Shown here: in pieces, positions 1-7,566 of the stretch
How positions within the stretch are numbered: position 1 is the stretch's first letter
Layout: every line of letters begins with the position of its first letter
Source: Oscillospiraceae bacterium
Lineage (GTDB): Bacteria; Bacillota; Clostridia; Oscillospirales; Oscillospiraceae
Assembly: GCA_902783825.1 (NCBI GenBank)
Contig: CACZSJ010000215.1
Location: 1 to 26,430 of the forward strand
Reading direction: 5' to 3'
Length of the DNA: 26,430 bases
Program-made: the position numbers and the translations under genes
The notes under the pieces: model-generated
The model's input: the letters and a program-made list of their open reading frames with translations, nothing else
The model's database searches: none
What the model was told of the DNA's origin: nothing

Positions 1-58
1 CTTTGACTACCCGTCCGTCTTTCACGTCCAGGCAGGGGATGATTCTTTTGGTAATCAT
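1..58 (-). CDS. hisF: Imidazole glycerol phosphate synthase cyclase subunit, N-terminal 19 residues (partial)
   Basis: Only the first 19 codons lie in the window; the gene runs off the left edge. The reading begins MITKRIIPCLDVKDGRVVK, the HisF signature start, with the catalytic Asp of the PCLDV motif at residue 11. HisF is the (beta-alpha)8 synthase subunit that takes ammonia from HisH and converts PRFAR to imidazole glycerol phosphate and AICAR. Its ATG overlaps the hisA stop codon by four bases (55-58), so the two are translationally coupled. It is the ninth visible gene of the his operon; whether hisI/hisE follow cannot be seen. Confidence 0.93.
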   Translation of the reverse strand, partial: MITKRIIPCLDVKDGRVVK

Positions 59-768
59 CTTGCCACCTCAATCGCCTGCGCCAAATCAACCGCGCCAGTG
101 TAATAGGCCTTGCCGATGATCGCGCCGTAGAGATCCAGCGCCCGGAGCGATCGGATATCCTCCAGACCGGAAACGCCGCCAGAGGCTACAATCTGCATGT
201 GATACCGGCGAGCAAGCTCGCCATACAGCGCCAGATTGGCGCCGCCCATGGCGCCGTCCCGTGAAATGTCCGTACAGATGAGCGTACGCACGCCCAAGTC
301 CTGCATCCGCGCCAAAAAGCGTTCAAAGGGATAGGAAGCCTTTTCCCGCCAACCCTTAATGGCCAAGAATCCGTCCCGGACATCCGCGCCCACAGCCACC
401 TGCTCGCTATACGCCGACAGCGCCTCCCGTAAGAAGCCCTCATCCTGGACAGCAGCAGTTCCCAGCACCACCCGGCTGACGCCGCAGGATACATAGCGTT
501 CCACCGTCTCCATGTCCCGTATGCCGCCGCCGACCTCTACCTTCAGGGCCGTTTCCTTTGCTACAAGAGCGACCGTCTCCAGATTGGGCGTGCCGCCGTC
601 TCTGGCGCCCTCCAAGTCCACCATGTGGATCCATTCCGCGCCGCACCGGGCAAACTCTCTCGCAACCGCGAGGGGATCTTGGCTGTAGACCGTCATTTGC
701 GCATAATCGCCTTTATACAGGCGCACAGCCTTACCTTCGTATAAGTCAATTGCCGGTAAGAGGATCAT
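55..768 (-). CDS. hisA: ProFAR isomerase HisA
   Basis: This is 1-(5-phosphoribosyl)-5-[(5-phosphoribosylamino)methylideneamino]imidazole-4-carboxamide isomerase, a cytoplasmic TIM-barrel enzyme that performs the Amadori rearrangement of ProFAR to PRFAR. The 237-residue length is normal for the family. The first catalytic aspartate is Asp8 in LPAIDLYEGK and the second is Asp129 in VGADVRDG. Phosphate-binding motifs GGGIRD (about 80-85) and ASGGVSG (about 190) are present. It starts 3 bases after the hisH stop and its TGA overlaps the hisF ATG, so it sits inside the tightly packed operon. The order hisH-hisA-hisF is the classical core of many his operons. No internal promoter was seen. Confidence 0.97.
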   Translation of the reverse strand: MILLPAIDLYEGKAVRLYKGDYAQMTVYSQDPLAVAREFARCGAEWIHMVDLEGARDGGTPNLETVALVAKETALKVEVGGGIRDMETVERYVSCGVSRVVLGTAAVQDEGFLREALSAYSEQVAVGADVRDGFLAIKGWREKASYPFERFLARMQDLGVRTLICTDISRDGAMGGANLALYGELARRYHMQIVASGGVSGLEDIRSLRALDLYGAIIGKAYYTGAVDLAQAIEVAR

Positions 769-771
769 CGC

Positions 772-1383
772 TCAGTCCTCCTCACAGAATGCCCGCAGGA
801 TTTGCAAGCCTACCTGCCCGCTTTTCTCCGGATGAAACTGGCAGCCCATCACATTGTCTTTTGCCACGATTGCCGTCAGCTCCCGTCCATACTCCGCCGT
901 CGCCACCAGACTGTCTTCACAATCGGTGGCAAAGAAGGAATGGACGAAGTATACGCAGTCTCCTTCCCGCAAATAGCGCAGGAGCCTGTGCTGCTTCACA
1001 AAGTGCAGTTCATTCCAGCCAATGTGCGGGATCATCAGGTTTTCCGGCAGGCGCCCCTTCATATCCACAACTCTGCCACGCAGAAGGCCAAGGCCGGCGT
1101 GCTCGCCGTATTCATAGCTCTTATCAACCAAAAGCTGCATGCCCAGACAAATTCCCAGCAGGTCCTTGCCCTTCTCCACTTCCTGGCGGATCAGCAGGTC
1201 CAGACCGCTGACGCGCAGTTTTTCCGCTGCATCCCCAAAGGCCCCGACCCCCGGAAGAATGATTTTCTCCGCGCTGCGAAGCTGCTCCGGGTCGGCCGTA
1301 ACCACCGCGTCCGCTCCGATGAATTGCAGAGAAGAACGTAGGGAAAACAAATTCCCCACACCGTAGTCCACAATGGCGATCAT
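772..1383 (-). CDS. hisH: Imidazole glycerol phosphate synthase glutaminase subunit HisH
   Basis: This class I glutamine amidotransferase supplies ammonia to HisF. It is 203 residues long, typical for the family. The nucleophile is Cys79 in GICLGMQLL and the other members of the triad are His184 and Glu186 in FHPEKSG. The oxyanion-strand region is PGVGAFGDA (about 44-52). The start overlaps the hisB stop by four bases (TCAT on the plus strand at 1380-1383), indicating translational coupling. HisH and HisF form a heterodimer with an ammonia tunnel, so the nearby hisF gene is its expected partner. The sequence shows nothing unusual. Confidence 0.97.
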   Translation of the reverse strand: MIAIVDYGVGNLFSLRSSLQFIGADAVVTADPEQLRSAEKIILPGVGAFGDAAEKLRVSGLDLLIRQEVEKGKDLLGICLGMQLLVDKSYEYGEHAGLGLLRGRVVDMKGRLPENLMIPHIGWNELHFVKQHRLLRYLREGDCVYFVHSFFATDCEDSLVATAEYGRELTAIVAKDNVMGCQFHPEKSGQVGLQILRAFCEED

Positions 1384-1970
1384 TCCAGCATCCCCTTTGT
1401 GGACGGAATCCGATCTGCATTGGCAGGATCCAGGGCCACGGCCATCGCCAGACTTCTTGCGCAGGCTTTGAACGCGCCTTCGATGATGTGGTGGGCGTTT
1501 TTGCCGGCCAACTGCCGCAAATGAAGCGTCAAGCCCGCATCACGGGCGAAAGCGCGGAAGAATTCCTCGCACAGTTCCGTGTCAAAGCTCCCGACTTTCG
1601 CGGTGGGAATTTCCAGCGAATAATAACTCTCCCCTCTCCCGGACACATCAAGGGCACAGAGAATCAAAGCCTCGTCCATGGGAAGCAGGATATCCCCGTA
1701 CCGGGCAATCCCTCTCTTGTCTCCCAGGGCCTGCGCAACCGCCTTGCCCAGACAGATGCCGATATCCTCCACGCTGTGGTGATCATCCACCCAGTTGTCC
1801 CCTTGGCAGCTCAGATCCAGATCAAAGCCGCCATGGCGAGCAAACAAATTCAGCATGTGATCCAGAAAACCAATACCGGAGTCACAGCGGGCATTGCCCG
1901 TGCCATCCAAATTCAAGCGCAGCGCCACATTTGTTTCGGCGGTCTGCCGTTTGATTTCCGCAATTCTCAT
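1380..1970 (-). CDS. hisB: Imidazoleglycerol-phosphate dehydratase HisB
   Basis: This is a monofunctional IGP dehydratase of 196 residues, the usual size when it is not fused to histidinol-phosphatase. It removes water from imidazole glycerol phosphate to give imidazole acetol phosphate. The metal-binding signatures are visible: GFLDHMLNLFARHG, DDHHSVEDIGICLG and NAHHIIEGAFKA, which supply the histidines and glutamates of the two Mn2+ sites. The open frame extends upstream to 2240, but the family start MRIAEIKRQT at 1970 is preferred because it overlaps the hisC stop by four bases, like the other junctions in this operon. The separate histidinol-phosphate phosphatase is not in the window. Confidence 0.96.
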   Translation of the reverse strand: MRIAEIKRQTAETNVALRLNLDGTGNARCDSGIGFLDHMLNLFARHGGFDLDLSCQGDNWVDDHHSVEDIGICLGKAVAQALGDKRGIARYGDILLPMDEALILCALDVSGRGESYYSLEIPTAKVGSFDTELCEEFFRAFARDAGLTLHLRQLAGKNAHHIIEGAFKACARSLAMAVALDPANADRIPSTKGMLE

Positions 1971-3031
1971 GTCTTCCCCTCCAAAATCTGCGTCAGTTCC
2001 TCCAGAAGCCGCTCCATTTGTTCCCGGGTCCCAACCGTAATCCGCACAAAATCCCGGATGCGCGCTTTGTTGAAATGCCGAACCAGTACACCTCGACGCT
2101 TCAAATCCCGGTAGACTTCCTCGCCGCTTAGCGAAGGATGGCGGGCAAACAGGAAGTTCGCCCGGGAATCCAATACCGTAAAGCCCAACTGTCGAAGGGC
2201 TTGCGTTGTATATTCCCGATTCTCCATGATGCGTCGGCAATTGTCCTTGTAATACGCCTCTTCCTCCAGTGCAGCCAGCGCCGCGGCCGCGCTCATGCGG
2301 TTGACATTATAAGGATTTGTAGAATACTTGATGGTGTTCAAATCCCGGATCAGCGCCACATCCCCGATGCCAAAGCCGATTCTTGCGCCCGCCATGGAAT
2401 GAGATTTGGAAAAGGTGCCTGTGACCAACAGATTTTGATACTCTTTAACCAGAGGCACCGCGCTTTCCCCGCCGAAATCCACATAGGCCTCATCCACAAT
2501 GACCACATTGTCCGGATTGGCCGCCACAATCCGACGGATTTCCTCTCTGCCCAGGGCAAGCCCCGTAGGGGCGTTGGGATTTGCCAGTACAATCGTCCTG
2601 CCAAGGCCCAAATAGTCCTCCACTTCGATCCGAAAGTCATCTCTCAGCGGGATTTCTAAATAGGGCAGCTGATTCAAAGCGGCAAACACCGGATAGAAGC
2701 CATAGCTTTCATCCGGAAACGCAAGAGGGTGCTCCTGATCCGCGAAGGCCATGAAGGCAAAGTTCAGCACATCGTCTGAGCCGTTGGTGACAATCACCTG
2801 CTCTCTGTCCACGCCGCAGACCTGAGCCAGCTTCTCTCTCAACCTTGTCGCTTCCGGATCGGGATACAGCTGCAGTTTCCTGACTTCAGCCGCTACAGCA
2901 GATGCCACACCCGGCGAGGGTGGAAAGGGCGACTCGTTGGTGTTCAGCTTGATATACTGCATGTCCTGCGGCTGCTCTCCTGGCGTATACGGAACAAGCG
3001 CTGCATACTTTTGACTGAAAAAACTGCTCAT
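1967..3031 (-). CDS. hisC: Histidinol-phosphate aminotransferase HisC
   Basis: This class I/II PLP-dependent aminotransferase converts imidazole acetol phosphate plus glutamate to L-histidinol phosphate. It is 354 residues, the normal length. Motifs seen are NTNESPFPPSP near the N-terminus (about 30-40), NGSDDVLNFAF (83-93), NPNAPTG (151-157), the cofactor aspartate Asp180 in VIVDEAYVDF, and the Schiff-base lysine Lys209 in GTFSKSHSMAG, followed by ARIGFG. Both ends overlap their neighbours by four bases (hisD upstream, hisB downstream). Related aminotransferases act on aromatic amino acids, but the location inside the his operon settles the assignment. Confidence 0.97.
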   Translation of the reverse strand: MSSFFSQKYAALVPYTPGEQPQDMQYIKLNTNESPFPPSPGVASAVAAEVRKLQLYPDPEATRLREKLAQVCGVDREQVIVTNGSDDVLNFAFMAFADQEHPLAFPDESYGFYPVFAALNQLPYLEIPLRDDFRIEVEDYLGLGRTIVLANPNAPTGLALGREEIRRIVAANPDNVVIVDEAYVDFGGESAVPLVKEYQNLLVTGTFSKSHSMAGARIGFGIGDVALIRDLNTIKYSTNPYNVNRMSAAAALAALEEEAYYKDNCRRIMENREYTTQALRQLGFTVLDSRANFLFARHPSLSGEEVYRDLKRRGVLVRHFNKARIRDFVRITVGTREQMERLLEELTQILEGKT

Positions 3032-4308
3032 ATCGTATCCTCAAAGCGGGACAGTACGCTACGCGCATGCCCCTCCAAGCCTTCCTCTCTGGCAAAGAGG
3101 GCAATCTGGTTCGCAACTTGGGAAAGTGCCTGCTTGCTGTAGTAGGTAAACTGAGATTTTTTTACGAAATCGTCCACAGACAAGGGCGAAGCAAATTTCG
3201 CAATCCCTCCCGTGGGCAGGGTGTGATTGGGTCCTGCCAAATAGTCGCCTAGCGCCTCCGGGCAATGCATGCCCAGGAAGATGGACCCTGCATTTTGCAC
3301 CTTGTCCAGCCAGGAAAACGGCTCCCGGACGCAAAGCTGCAAATGCTCCGGCGCAATCTCATTGGCGATCTGCATCGCCTCTTCCAAATCCTTGACCAGC
3401 AGGATCAAGCCGTTATTCTCGATGGAAGTCTCCGCGATTCCCCTGCGCGGAAGCAACTGCAGTTGACGATGCACTTGCGCCGCAACTGCCCCAGCCAAGC
3501 CGGGGTCATCCGTAATCAGCACCGCTGTGGACAACACATCATGCTCTGCCTGAGACAGCAAATCCGCCGCCAGAATCCTGGGTTCCGCTGTGGAATCGGC
3601 AATCACCAGAACCTCGCTGGGCCCTGCCACCACGTCAATGGCCACCTTGCCATACACCTGCTTCTTGGCTTGCGCCACATAGGCGTTGCCCGGCCCCACG
3701 ATTTTATACACTGCCGGTACCGTCTGCGTGCCGTAGGCCAGTGCTGCAACCGCCTGGGCGCCGCCCACCTTGAATACCCGATCCACGCCCGCCACACGCG
3801 CAGCAGCCAGAATACTGGGCGCAACGTTTCCGTCCCGAGAAGGCGGCGACACCATGATCAGCTCCCGGCAGCCGGCCAGCTTGGCGGGGATGCTGTCCAT
3901 CAACACCGTTGAGGGATAGGCCGCCGTTCCGTTTGGCACGTACAATCCAACTTTTTCGATGGGCGTAGTTTTCTGACCCAGGATGACGCCATCTCGCTCC
4001 ATCATCACGAAATCCTGCCGCTTCTGCTTTTCGTGGTAAGCCCGAATGTTTGCTGCCGCCTCGCGCAGGATGTTCAAAAAGTCGGGATCCACCGCAGCCA
4101 TAGCCTCTTCAAATTCTGCATCGCTGACTTCCAGGCTTTGCAAGCGTACGCCGTCAAAACGCTCGGTATAGGCGAACAGCGCCTCGTCTCCGTCCTGCCG
4201 CACACGCTCCAGGATTTCCGCTACCACTGCCTCCACACCGGGCGCGCTGCCTCTGCGTGAAAAAATCTCCTCGGCAGAGACCTCGTCCATCTTCATGATG
4301 CGCATCAT
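3028..4308 (-). CDS. hisD: Histidinol dehydrogenase HisD
   Basis: This zinc-dependent NAD enzyme oxidises L-histidinol to L-histidine in two steps. It is 426 residues, a full-length member. Landmarks are VGLYVPNGTAAYPSTVLM, the nucleotide-region motif GGAQAVAALAYGT, VAGPSEVLVIAD, LLSQAEHD (Gln/His zinc ligands) and the C-terminal PTGGIAKF region. Several in-frame ATGs crowd the start (MMRIMKM); the first, at 4308, is used, 4 bases after the hisG stop, and one of the next few could be the true start. It lies between hisG and hisC, with a four-base overlap into hisC. Confidence 0.96.
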   Translation of the reverse strand: MMRIMKMDEVSAEEIFSRRGSAPGVEAVVAEILERVRQDGDEALFAYTERFDGVRLQSLEVSDAEFEEAMAAVDPDFLNILREAAANIRAYHEKQKRQDFVMMERDGVILGQKTTPIEKVGLYVPNGTAAYPSTVLMDSIPAKLAGCRELIMVSPPSRDGNVAPSILAAARVAGVDRVFKVGGAQAVAALAYGTQTVPAVYKIVGPGNAYVAQAKKQVYGKVAIDVVAGPSEVLVIADSTAEPRILAADLLSQAEHDVLSTAVLITDDPGLAGAVAAQVHRQLQLLPRRGIAETSIENNGLILLVKDLEEAMQIANEIAPEHLQLCVREPFSWLDKVQNAGSIFLGMHCPEALGDYLAGPNHTLPTGGIAKFASPLSVDDFVKKSQFTYYSKQALSQVANQIALFAREEGLEGHARSVLSRFEDTI

Positions 4309-4312
4309 AGCA

Positions 4313-4930
4313 TTACACCAATCCTTTCAGCCGCTGAGTAAGTTCTTCCACGGCTGCAGTTTTAAACTTGAAAGCCGCCTTGTTGGCAATCAACCTGGCA
4401 CTGATCGGAACCACTGTGTCAAGCACTTCCAGATCGTTCTCCCTGAGGGTTGTGCCGGTCTCCACAATGTCCACAATCACATCCGACAGCCCAAGAAGCG
4501 GCGCGATCTCAATGGAACCGTTCAAGCGAATGATATCAATCTCTCTCCCCCGCTCCGCGTAATAGCGGCTGGCGATGTGTCCGAACTTGGTAGCAACGCG
4601 CAAGGTACGCTCTCCTGTGTCGTAAAATCCTTTGGGCGCTGCAACCACCATCCGGCATCGCCCCAACCCGAGATCAGCCAACTCATACACGTCCGGCTCA
4701 TATTCCAGCAAGATATCTTTCCCGGCAACGCCCACATCAGCGGCACCACGTTCCACATAGATCGCGACATCCGAAGGCTTGACCCAGAAATAACGCACGC
4801 CGTTTTTCTCGCTCTCAAACAGCAGTCTGCGGCTGTTCTCTCTCACCGCCGGGCAGCCGTAACCTGCCGTTTCCAGCAGACTATAAACTTGATCACCAAG
4901 CCGCCCCTTGGGCAAAGCGATGTTAATCAT
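4313..4930 (-). CDS. hisG: ATP phosphoribosyltransferase, short catalytic form HisG(S)
   Basis: This enzyme makes N1-(5-phosphoribosyl)-ATP from ATP and PRPP, the first committed and feedback-controlled step of histidine synthesis. At 205 residues it is the short form, which lacks the C-terminal ACT-like regulatory domain of the roughly 290-residue long form. Recognisable segments are INIALPKGRLGD at the N-terminus, ADVGVAGKDILLE, and the PRPP-binding DIVETGTTLREN. Short HisG is only active and histidine-sensitive in an octamer with HisZ, and hisZ is directly upstream with a four-base overlap. Confidence 0.97.
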   Translation of the reverse strand: MINIALPKGRLGDQVYSLLETAGYGCPAVRENSRRLLFESEKNGVRYFWVKPSDVAIYVERGAADVGVAGKDILLEYEPDVYELADLGLGRCRMVVAAPKGFYDTGERTLRVATKFGHIASRYYAERGREIDIIRLNGSIEIAPLLGLSDVIVDIVETGTTLRENDLEVLDTVVPISARLIANKAAFKFKTAAVEELTQRLKGLV

Positions 4931-6030
4931 CTCTGTCCCTCTTTTCGCATATCCAAAACTTCCCGATAGCGCAAGCGCTGCGGAATGCAGCGTTGGACAC
5001 TGACGCTCTTTCCCGCCTGCCGGAGTCTGCTTACCGTCTGCGCCGTGCTTTCCACATCTCCCATGTCATACAAGAGCAGTACGTCCACATCATAATCTCG
5101 CGCTCTGCGTTCCAGGTCCTGCAGCAAATCCAGATAAATCGCAAAGCCTACCGCGCCGCCGCTGCGGCCCATTTTCTCCATCAGCTTGTCATACTGACCG
5201 CCGGACAGCACGCTCTGCGCGACACCGCTCAAAAACCCCTGGAACACAATCCCGTTATAGTAATCCATGTCATTGACAATGGAAAAATCAAAATGAATCC
5301 GATCCGCAAAGGCCGTCTTCCCCAGCAGACAGCTCATCTGCTCCAGCTCCTGCAGGGCATTATACATCTTTTCTCCCCGACACAAGGGGCGCAGGCGTGT
5401 CAGCACGCTCTCCATGTCACCATATATGCCGGAAAAGTCGCAGATCGTGACGATATCCTCTTCCCTCATATTCTCCTTCTGGCAGAGAAGCCGCAAGTCG
5501 TGGCTGTTCTTTTCCGCCAGATACCGGGCCATCTGCTTACGCAAAGAAGGATCCTCGCTGTAGCTCTCCAACAAGGCCGTCAGAATCCCGAGGTGGGAGA
5601 TGTCCAGCACAAAATCATCTGAAATCAAAGCCAGACTTTCCGCTGCCAACAGCACCACCTCAAAGATGTCGTAGCGATCCAGGTCGCCGATGCATTCCAA
5701 ACCGGCTTGCATGATCTCCCGGAACTGCCCTGCGCCGCCGGAGACGCGATAAACATTCTCATGGTAGCAGACCTTCTGCTTGTATCCGGGCAGGTCTTCT
5801 CCGTTTTTGATGATGGACAACGTGACGTCCGGCTTGAGCGCCATTAACTTTCCGTTGGTGTCGGAAAAGGTCAAGATGCGATCGCTGACCAGAAACTCCT
5901 TGTTGCGAAGGTACAGGTCATATTCCTCAAACTTGCTCATCTTGTAGGTTTGATATCCATATTGACCGTACAAAGCCCGCAGAGCTAACGCCGCACGCTC
6001 CTCCGGCTTGAGAATTCTTTCCTCAATCAT
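4927..6030 (-). CDS. hisZ: ATP phosphoribosyltransferase regulatory subunit HisZ
   Basis: This is a catalytically inactive paralogue of class II histidyl-tRNA synthetase that binds HisG(S) and confers histidine feedback. The 367-residue product has the HisRS-like core: ALYGQYGYQTYK near the start, FSDTNGKLMALKPDVTLSI (motif 2 region), REIMQAGLECIG, and a C-terminal LSGGQYDKLMEKMG (motif 3 region). There is no anticodon-binding domain. The open frame extends to 6138, but the MIEERIL start at 6030 is preferred: it overlaps the yerC stop by only 8 bases, and the upstream extension is just yerC read in another frame. It could be mistaken for hisS, but the operon and length support HisZ. Confidence 0.93.
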   Translation of the reverse strand: MIEERILKPEERAALALRALYGQYGYQTYKMSKFEEYDLYLRNKEFLVSDRILTFSDTNGKLMALKPDVTLSIIKNGEDLPGYKQKVCYHENVYRVSGGAGQFREIMQAGLECIGDLDRYDIFEVVLLAAESLALISDDFVLDISHLGILTALLESYSEDPSLRKQMARYLAEKNSHDLRLLCQKENMREEDIVTICDFSGIYGDMESVLTRLRPLCRGEKMYNALQELEQMSCLLGKTAFADRIHFDFSIVNDMDYYNGIVFQGFLSGVAQSVLSGGQYDKLMEKMGRSGGAVGFAIYLDLLQDLERRARDYDVDVLLLYDMGDVESTAQTVSRLRQAGKSVSVQRCIPQRLRYREVLDMRKEGQR

Positions 6031-6322
6031 CTCCCGCCACCTCTTCCAAGCGTTCCAAAACCAGCCGATATCCACCGCTGCCATAGTCCAGGCAGCGGCT
6101 GACGCGGCTGATGGTTGCTGAGCTGACGCCGGTCTCACGATTGATGCTGCTATAGCTGGTTTTCTCCTTCAGAAGCTTTGCCACCTTCAATCTCTGCGCG
6201 ATCTCAAGAATCTCCCGCACCGTGCAGGCATCTTCAAAAAACAGACGACATTCCTCTTCGTCCTGCAGGCTGACAATCGCCTGAAACAGCGTCTTAACAT
6301 CTTCCGAATACCATTTACTCAT
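6023..6322 (-). CDS. yerC: YerC/YecD-type TrpR-family regulator, probable his repressor
   Basis: This 99-residue helical protein of the TrpR superfamily (YerC/YecD family) is the first gene of the his operon. The conserved core runs from LFFEDACTVREILEIAQRLKV (about 28-48, split here for length) into the helix-turn-helix YSSINRETGVSSATISRVSRCL (about 57-78). The recognition helix is SSATISRVSR, and GGYRLVLERL follows. Members lacking a tryptophan-repressor context are thought to act as histidine-responsive repressors in Gram-positive bacteria; that role here rests on family knowledge and on gene position. Being promoter-proximal, it would autoregulate. Its TGA overlaps the hisZ ATG region. 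Confidence 0.9.
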   Translation of the reverse strand: MSKWYSEDVKTLFQAIVSLQDEEECRLFFEDACTVREILEIAQRLKVAKLLKEKTSYSSINRETGVSSATISRVSRCLDYGSGGYRLVLERLEEVAGDD

Positions 6323-6333
6323 GGGCGCCCTCG

Positions 6334-6398
6334 CTTTATCACTTTATCTGACTAATGTGGTATATGTGCATTATAGAACGCTTCTTTACATCTGTCAA
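6334..6398 (-). promoter_or_regulatory. his operon promoter with a tandem-repeat candidate operator
   Basis: On the minus strand there is a perfect sigma-A promoter: -35 TTGACA at 6393-6398, 17-base spacer, -10 TATAAT at 6370-6375. Transcription should start near 6363, giving a leader of about 40 bases before yerC, too short for an attenuator or T-box. In that leader the heptamer GATAAAG occurs twice with a one-base gap (plus-strand CTTTATC at 6334-6340 and 6342-6348). The 8-base period equals the half-site spacing used by TrpR-family dimers, so it is a plausible operator for YerC. The promoter is certain by eye; the operator is inference. Confidence 0.85.
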
Positions 6399-6421
6399 GA
6401 ACAAAATGTCCCTTTGTACTA

Positions 6422-6460
6422 AATCGGAGCACAGCACAAAAAACGAACTGTACTCCGATT
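6422..6460. repeat. Inverted repeat between the 40-residue ORF and the his promoter
   Basis: AATCGGAG at 6422-6429 pairs with CTCCGATT at 6453-6460. After one mismatch the stem continues with ACAG (6431-6434) and CTGT (6448-6451), making 12 pairs around a loop of about 13 bases. No T-tract follows on either strand, so it is not a textbook intrinsic terminator. It sits just after the small ORF and 24 bases upstream of the his -35 box. It may stabilise the 3' end of the small transcript, act as a weak terminator, or bind a regulator. Confidence 0.6.
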
Positions 6461-6468
6461 ATTACCTA

Positions 6469-6591
6469 TCAATTCTCCTCGTTTTCCGCTTCCTGCTGCA
6501 TCACTTCGTAGTAATCTGTTTCAGTTGAGAACAAAACATATTTCCCTCTGACATTTCCGTAATAGCCATTTGCCGTGTAGTAACCTTTCAT
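6469..6591 (-). CDS. 40-residue hypothetical protein
   Basis: A complete small ORF, MKGYYTANGYYGNVRGKYVL followed by FSTETDYYEVMQQEAENEEN, with an AGGAGG ribosome site 6 bases before the ATG and a TGA stop. It is rich in aromatic residues (seven Tyr), has an acidic C-terminal tail, and has no Cys, signal peptide or membrane segment. The pattern K-G-Y-Y...G-Y...V-x-G-x-Y-x-L-F-S-x-E-x-D-Y-Y recalls small uncharacterised proteins of gut Clostridia, but this is from memory and unverified. It lies between the terminator of the SPFH/TPM operon and the his promoter, so it is probably its own transcription unit. Function unknown. Confidence 0.72.
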   Translation of the reverse strand: MKGYYTANGYYGNVRGKYVLFSTETDYYEVMQQEAENEEN

Positions 6592-6628
6592 ACGCAACCT
6601 CCTGGTTCATGCTTACTGAGTTGTTTCT

Positions 6629-6661
6629 ATCATACAGGATTTATTGTCCGATAAACCGGAC
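6629..6661 (-). promoter_or_regulatory. Weak candidate promoter and palindrome upstream of the 40-residue ORF
   Basis: On the minus strand TATGAT (plus 6629-6634) could be a -10 box, with only a poor -35 (GGTTTA, plus 6652-6657) at 17 bases. A small inverted repeat, GTCCG at 6646-6650 and CGGAC at 6657-6661, covers the -35 position. It could be an operator or the remains of a plus-strand terminator (TTTT follows on the plus strand). It is reported because the small ORF needs a promoter downstream of the terminator at 6687-6722. Confidence 0.3.
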
Positions 6662-6686
6662 TTTTGCATATGTTATCCCAGCGCAG

Positions 6687-6722
6687 AAAAAAACAGAAGC
6701 CGACCTTGAACGACTTCTGTTT
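6687..6722 (-). terminator. Intrinsic terminator of the SPFH-lipoprotein-zinc-ribbon-TPM operon
   Basis: On the minus strand, AAACAGAAG (plus 6714-6722) pairs with CTTCTGTTT (plus 6691-6699), and the 3' side runs into further T residues (plus AAAA at 6687-6690). The hairpin starts 5 bases after the TAA of the TPM gene. It is a convincing Rho-independent terminator that separates this operon from the small ORF and his operon. Confidence 0.88.
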
Positions 6723-6727
6723 CAATT

Positions 6728-7555
6728 TTAAAACTTGCCGCTATGGTGGGAGAAACCGCCGGAATTGATGGTGGTCCCTCCTCCGGCGGATTGCTGCGGC
6801 TTGTTTTGAATGACTTGCACACTTCGGCTTCGATGAAGAAAGCGATCCTGCCGCAGATACAGGCGCGCGCTGCCTGGCACAACGTATTCCTCTGCCGTAC
6901 GCCTGCTGACAGCAGTTTTCATTTTACGCTTTTCTTGTCCGCACACCAGAAAGGCCACCAGACTGGACGGCAGCAGCGCCGTAAGCAGCTTAAACATCGG
7001 GTTGACAGGCGTCTCTTCCCGATCGATCACGATATCAACCGGCTCGCCGGCTCTGGCACTGACAAGCATCTGATCCGTTGACTCTAAATAATCCTGAAAT
7101 CCGCCATACCAGTCGTCGCGACGGAAGTTATCCAAAAAGCTCCGGCTGAGATAATCCTTGCCGTAGTCGGTAAAAGCGTAATTGCCGAATGCACCGTAGG
7201 CGGCAAGATCATACTCACGCTGTGCCATACTCATAATCAGCATGACGCCGTCTTTTTCTTCTCCGAAGCCCAACTGGTAGAATTGGTAAATCCCCTCCGC
7301 GCAGCTTTCAATGTCACGGTTTCCGTATTCGTAATAGTCCTCTAAGACGACGATATACACACCGCACTGGTGCCGGAGGGATATCTCCTCCGCCGTCCGA
7401 TTCAAAGACTCCTTCTCGTAATCGCTGAGGCTGCCAGTCACGTCCGTCACATAGGCAAGCTGTGCCTCTTCTTCGGCAGCGAAGGCTGAATTTGCCGGTA
7501 TAAACGCCAAAAGCAGCAACAGGATTAGGCCCAGGCCAAAGATTCTTTTTCTCAT
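6728..7555 (-). CDS. TPM-domain membrane protein (YdjH-like)
   Basis: The 275-residue product has a Sec signal peptide (hydrophobic 7-20, likely cleavage after AFA at 26). An extracytoplasmic TPM domain (formerly DUF477) spans about 32-165, with YVTDVTGSLSDYE and DGVMLIMSMAQREYDLAAYG as landmarks. A membrane segment follows at about 187-206, then a basic cytoplasmic region and a Gly/Ser/His-rich tail. The start at 7555 is preferred over the longer open frame because GGAGG lies just upstream and a signal peptide follows directly. In Bacillus subtilis the TPM protein YdjH is a membrane anchor working with YdjG, YdjI and the PspA homologue YdjF. This gene is last in a comparable operon. TPM domains have also been reported as phosphatases; activity here is unknown. 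Confidence 0.88.
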   Translation of the reverse strand: MRKRIFGLGLILLLLLAFIPANSAFAAEEEAQLAYVTDVTGSLSDYEKESLNRTAEEISLRHQCGVYIVVLEDYYEYGNRDIESCAEGIYQFYQLGFGEEKDGVMLIMSMAQREYDLAAYGAFGNYAFTDYGKDYLSRSFLDNFRRDDWYGGFQDYLESTDQMLVSARAGEPVDIVIDREETPVNPMFKLLTALLPSSLVAFLVCGQEKRKMKTAVSRRTAEEYVVPGSARLYLRQDRFLHRSRSVQVIQNKPQQSAGGGTTINSGGFSHHSGKF

Positions 7556-7566
7556 CTCGGCCCTCC

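Noticed and set aside
4927..6030. Histidyl-tRNA synthetase (hisS)
   Set aside because: The product lacks the C-terminal anticodon-binding domain, is shorter than HisS, and lies next to a short hisG, which requires HisZ.
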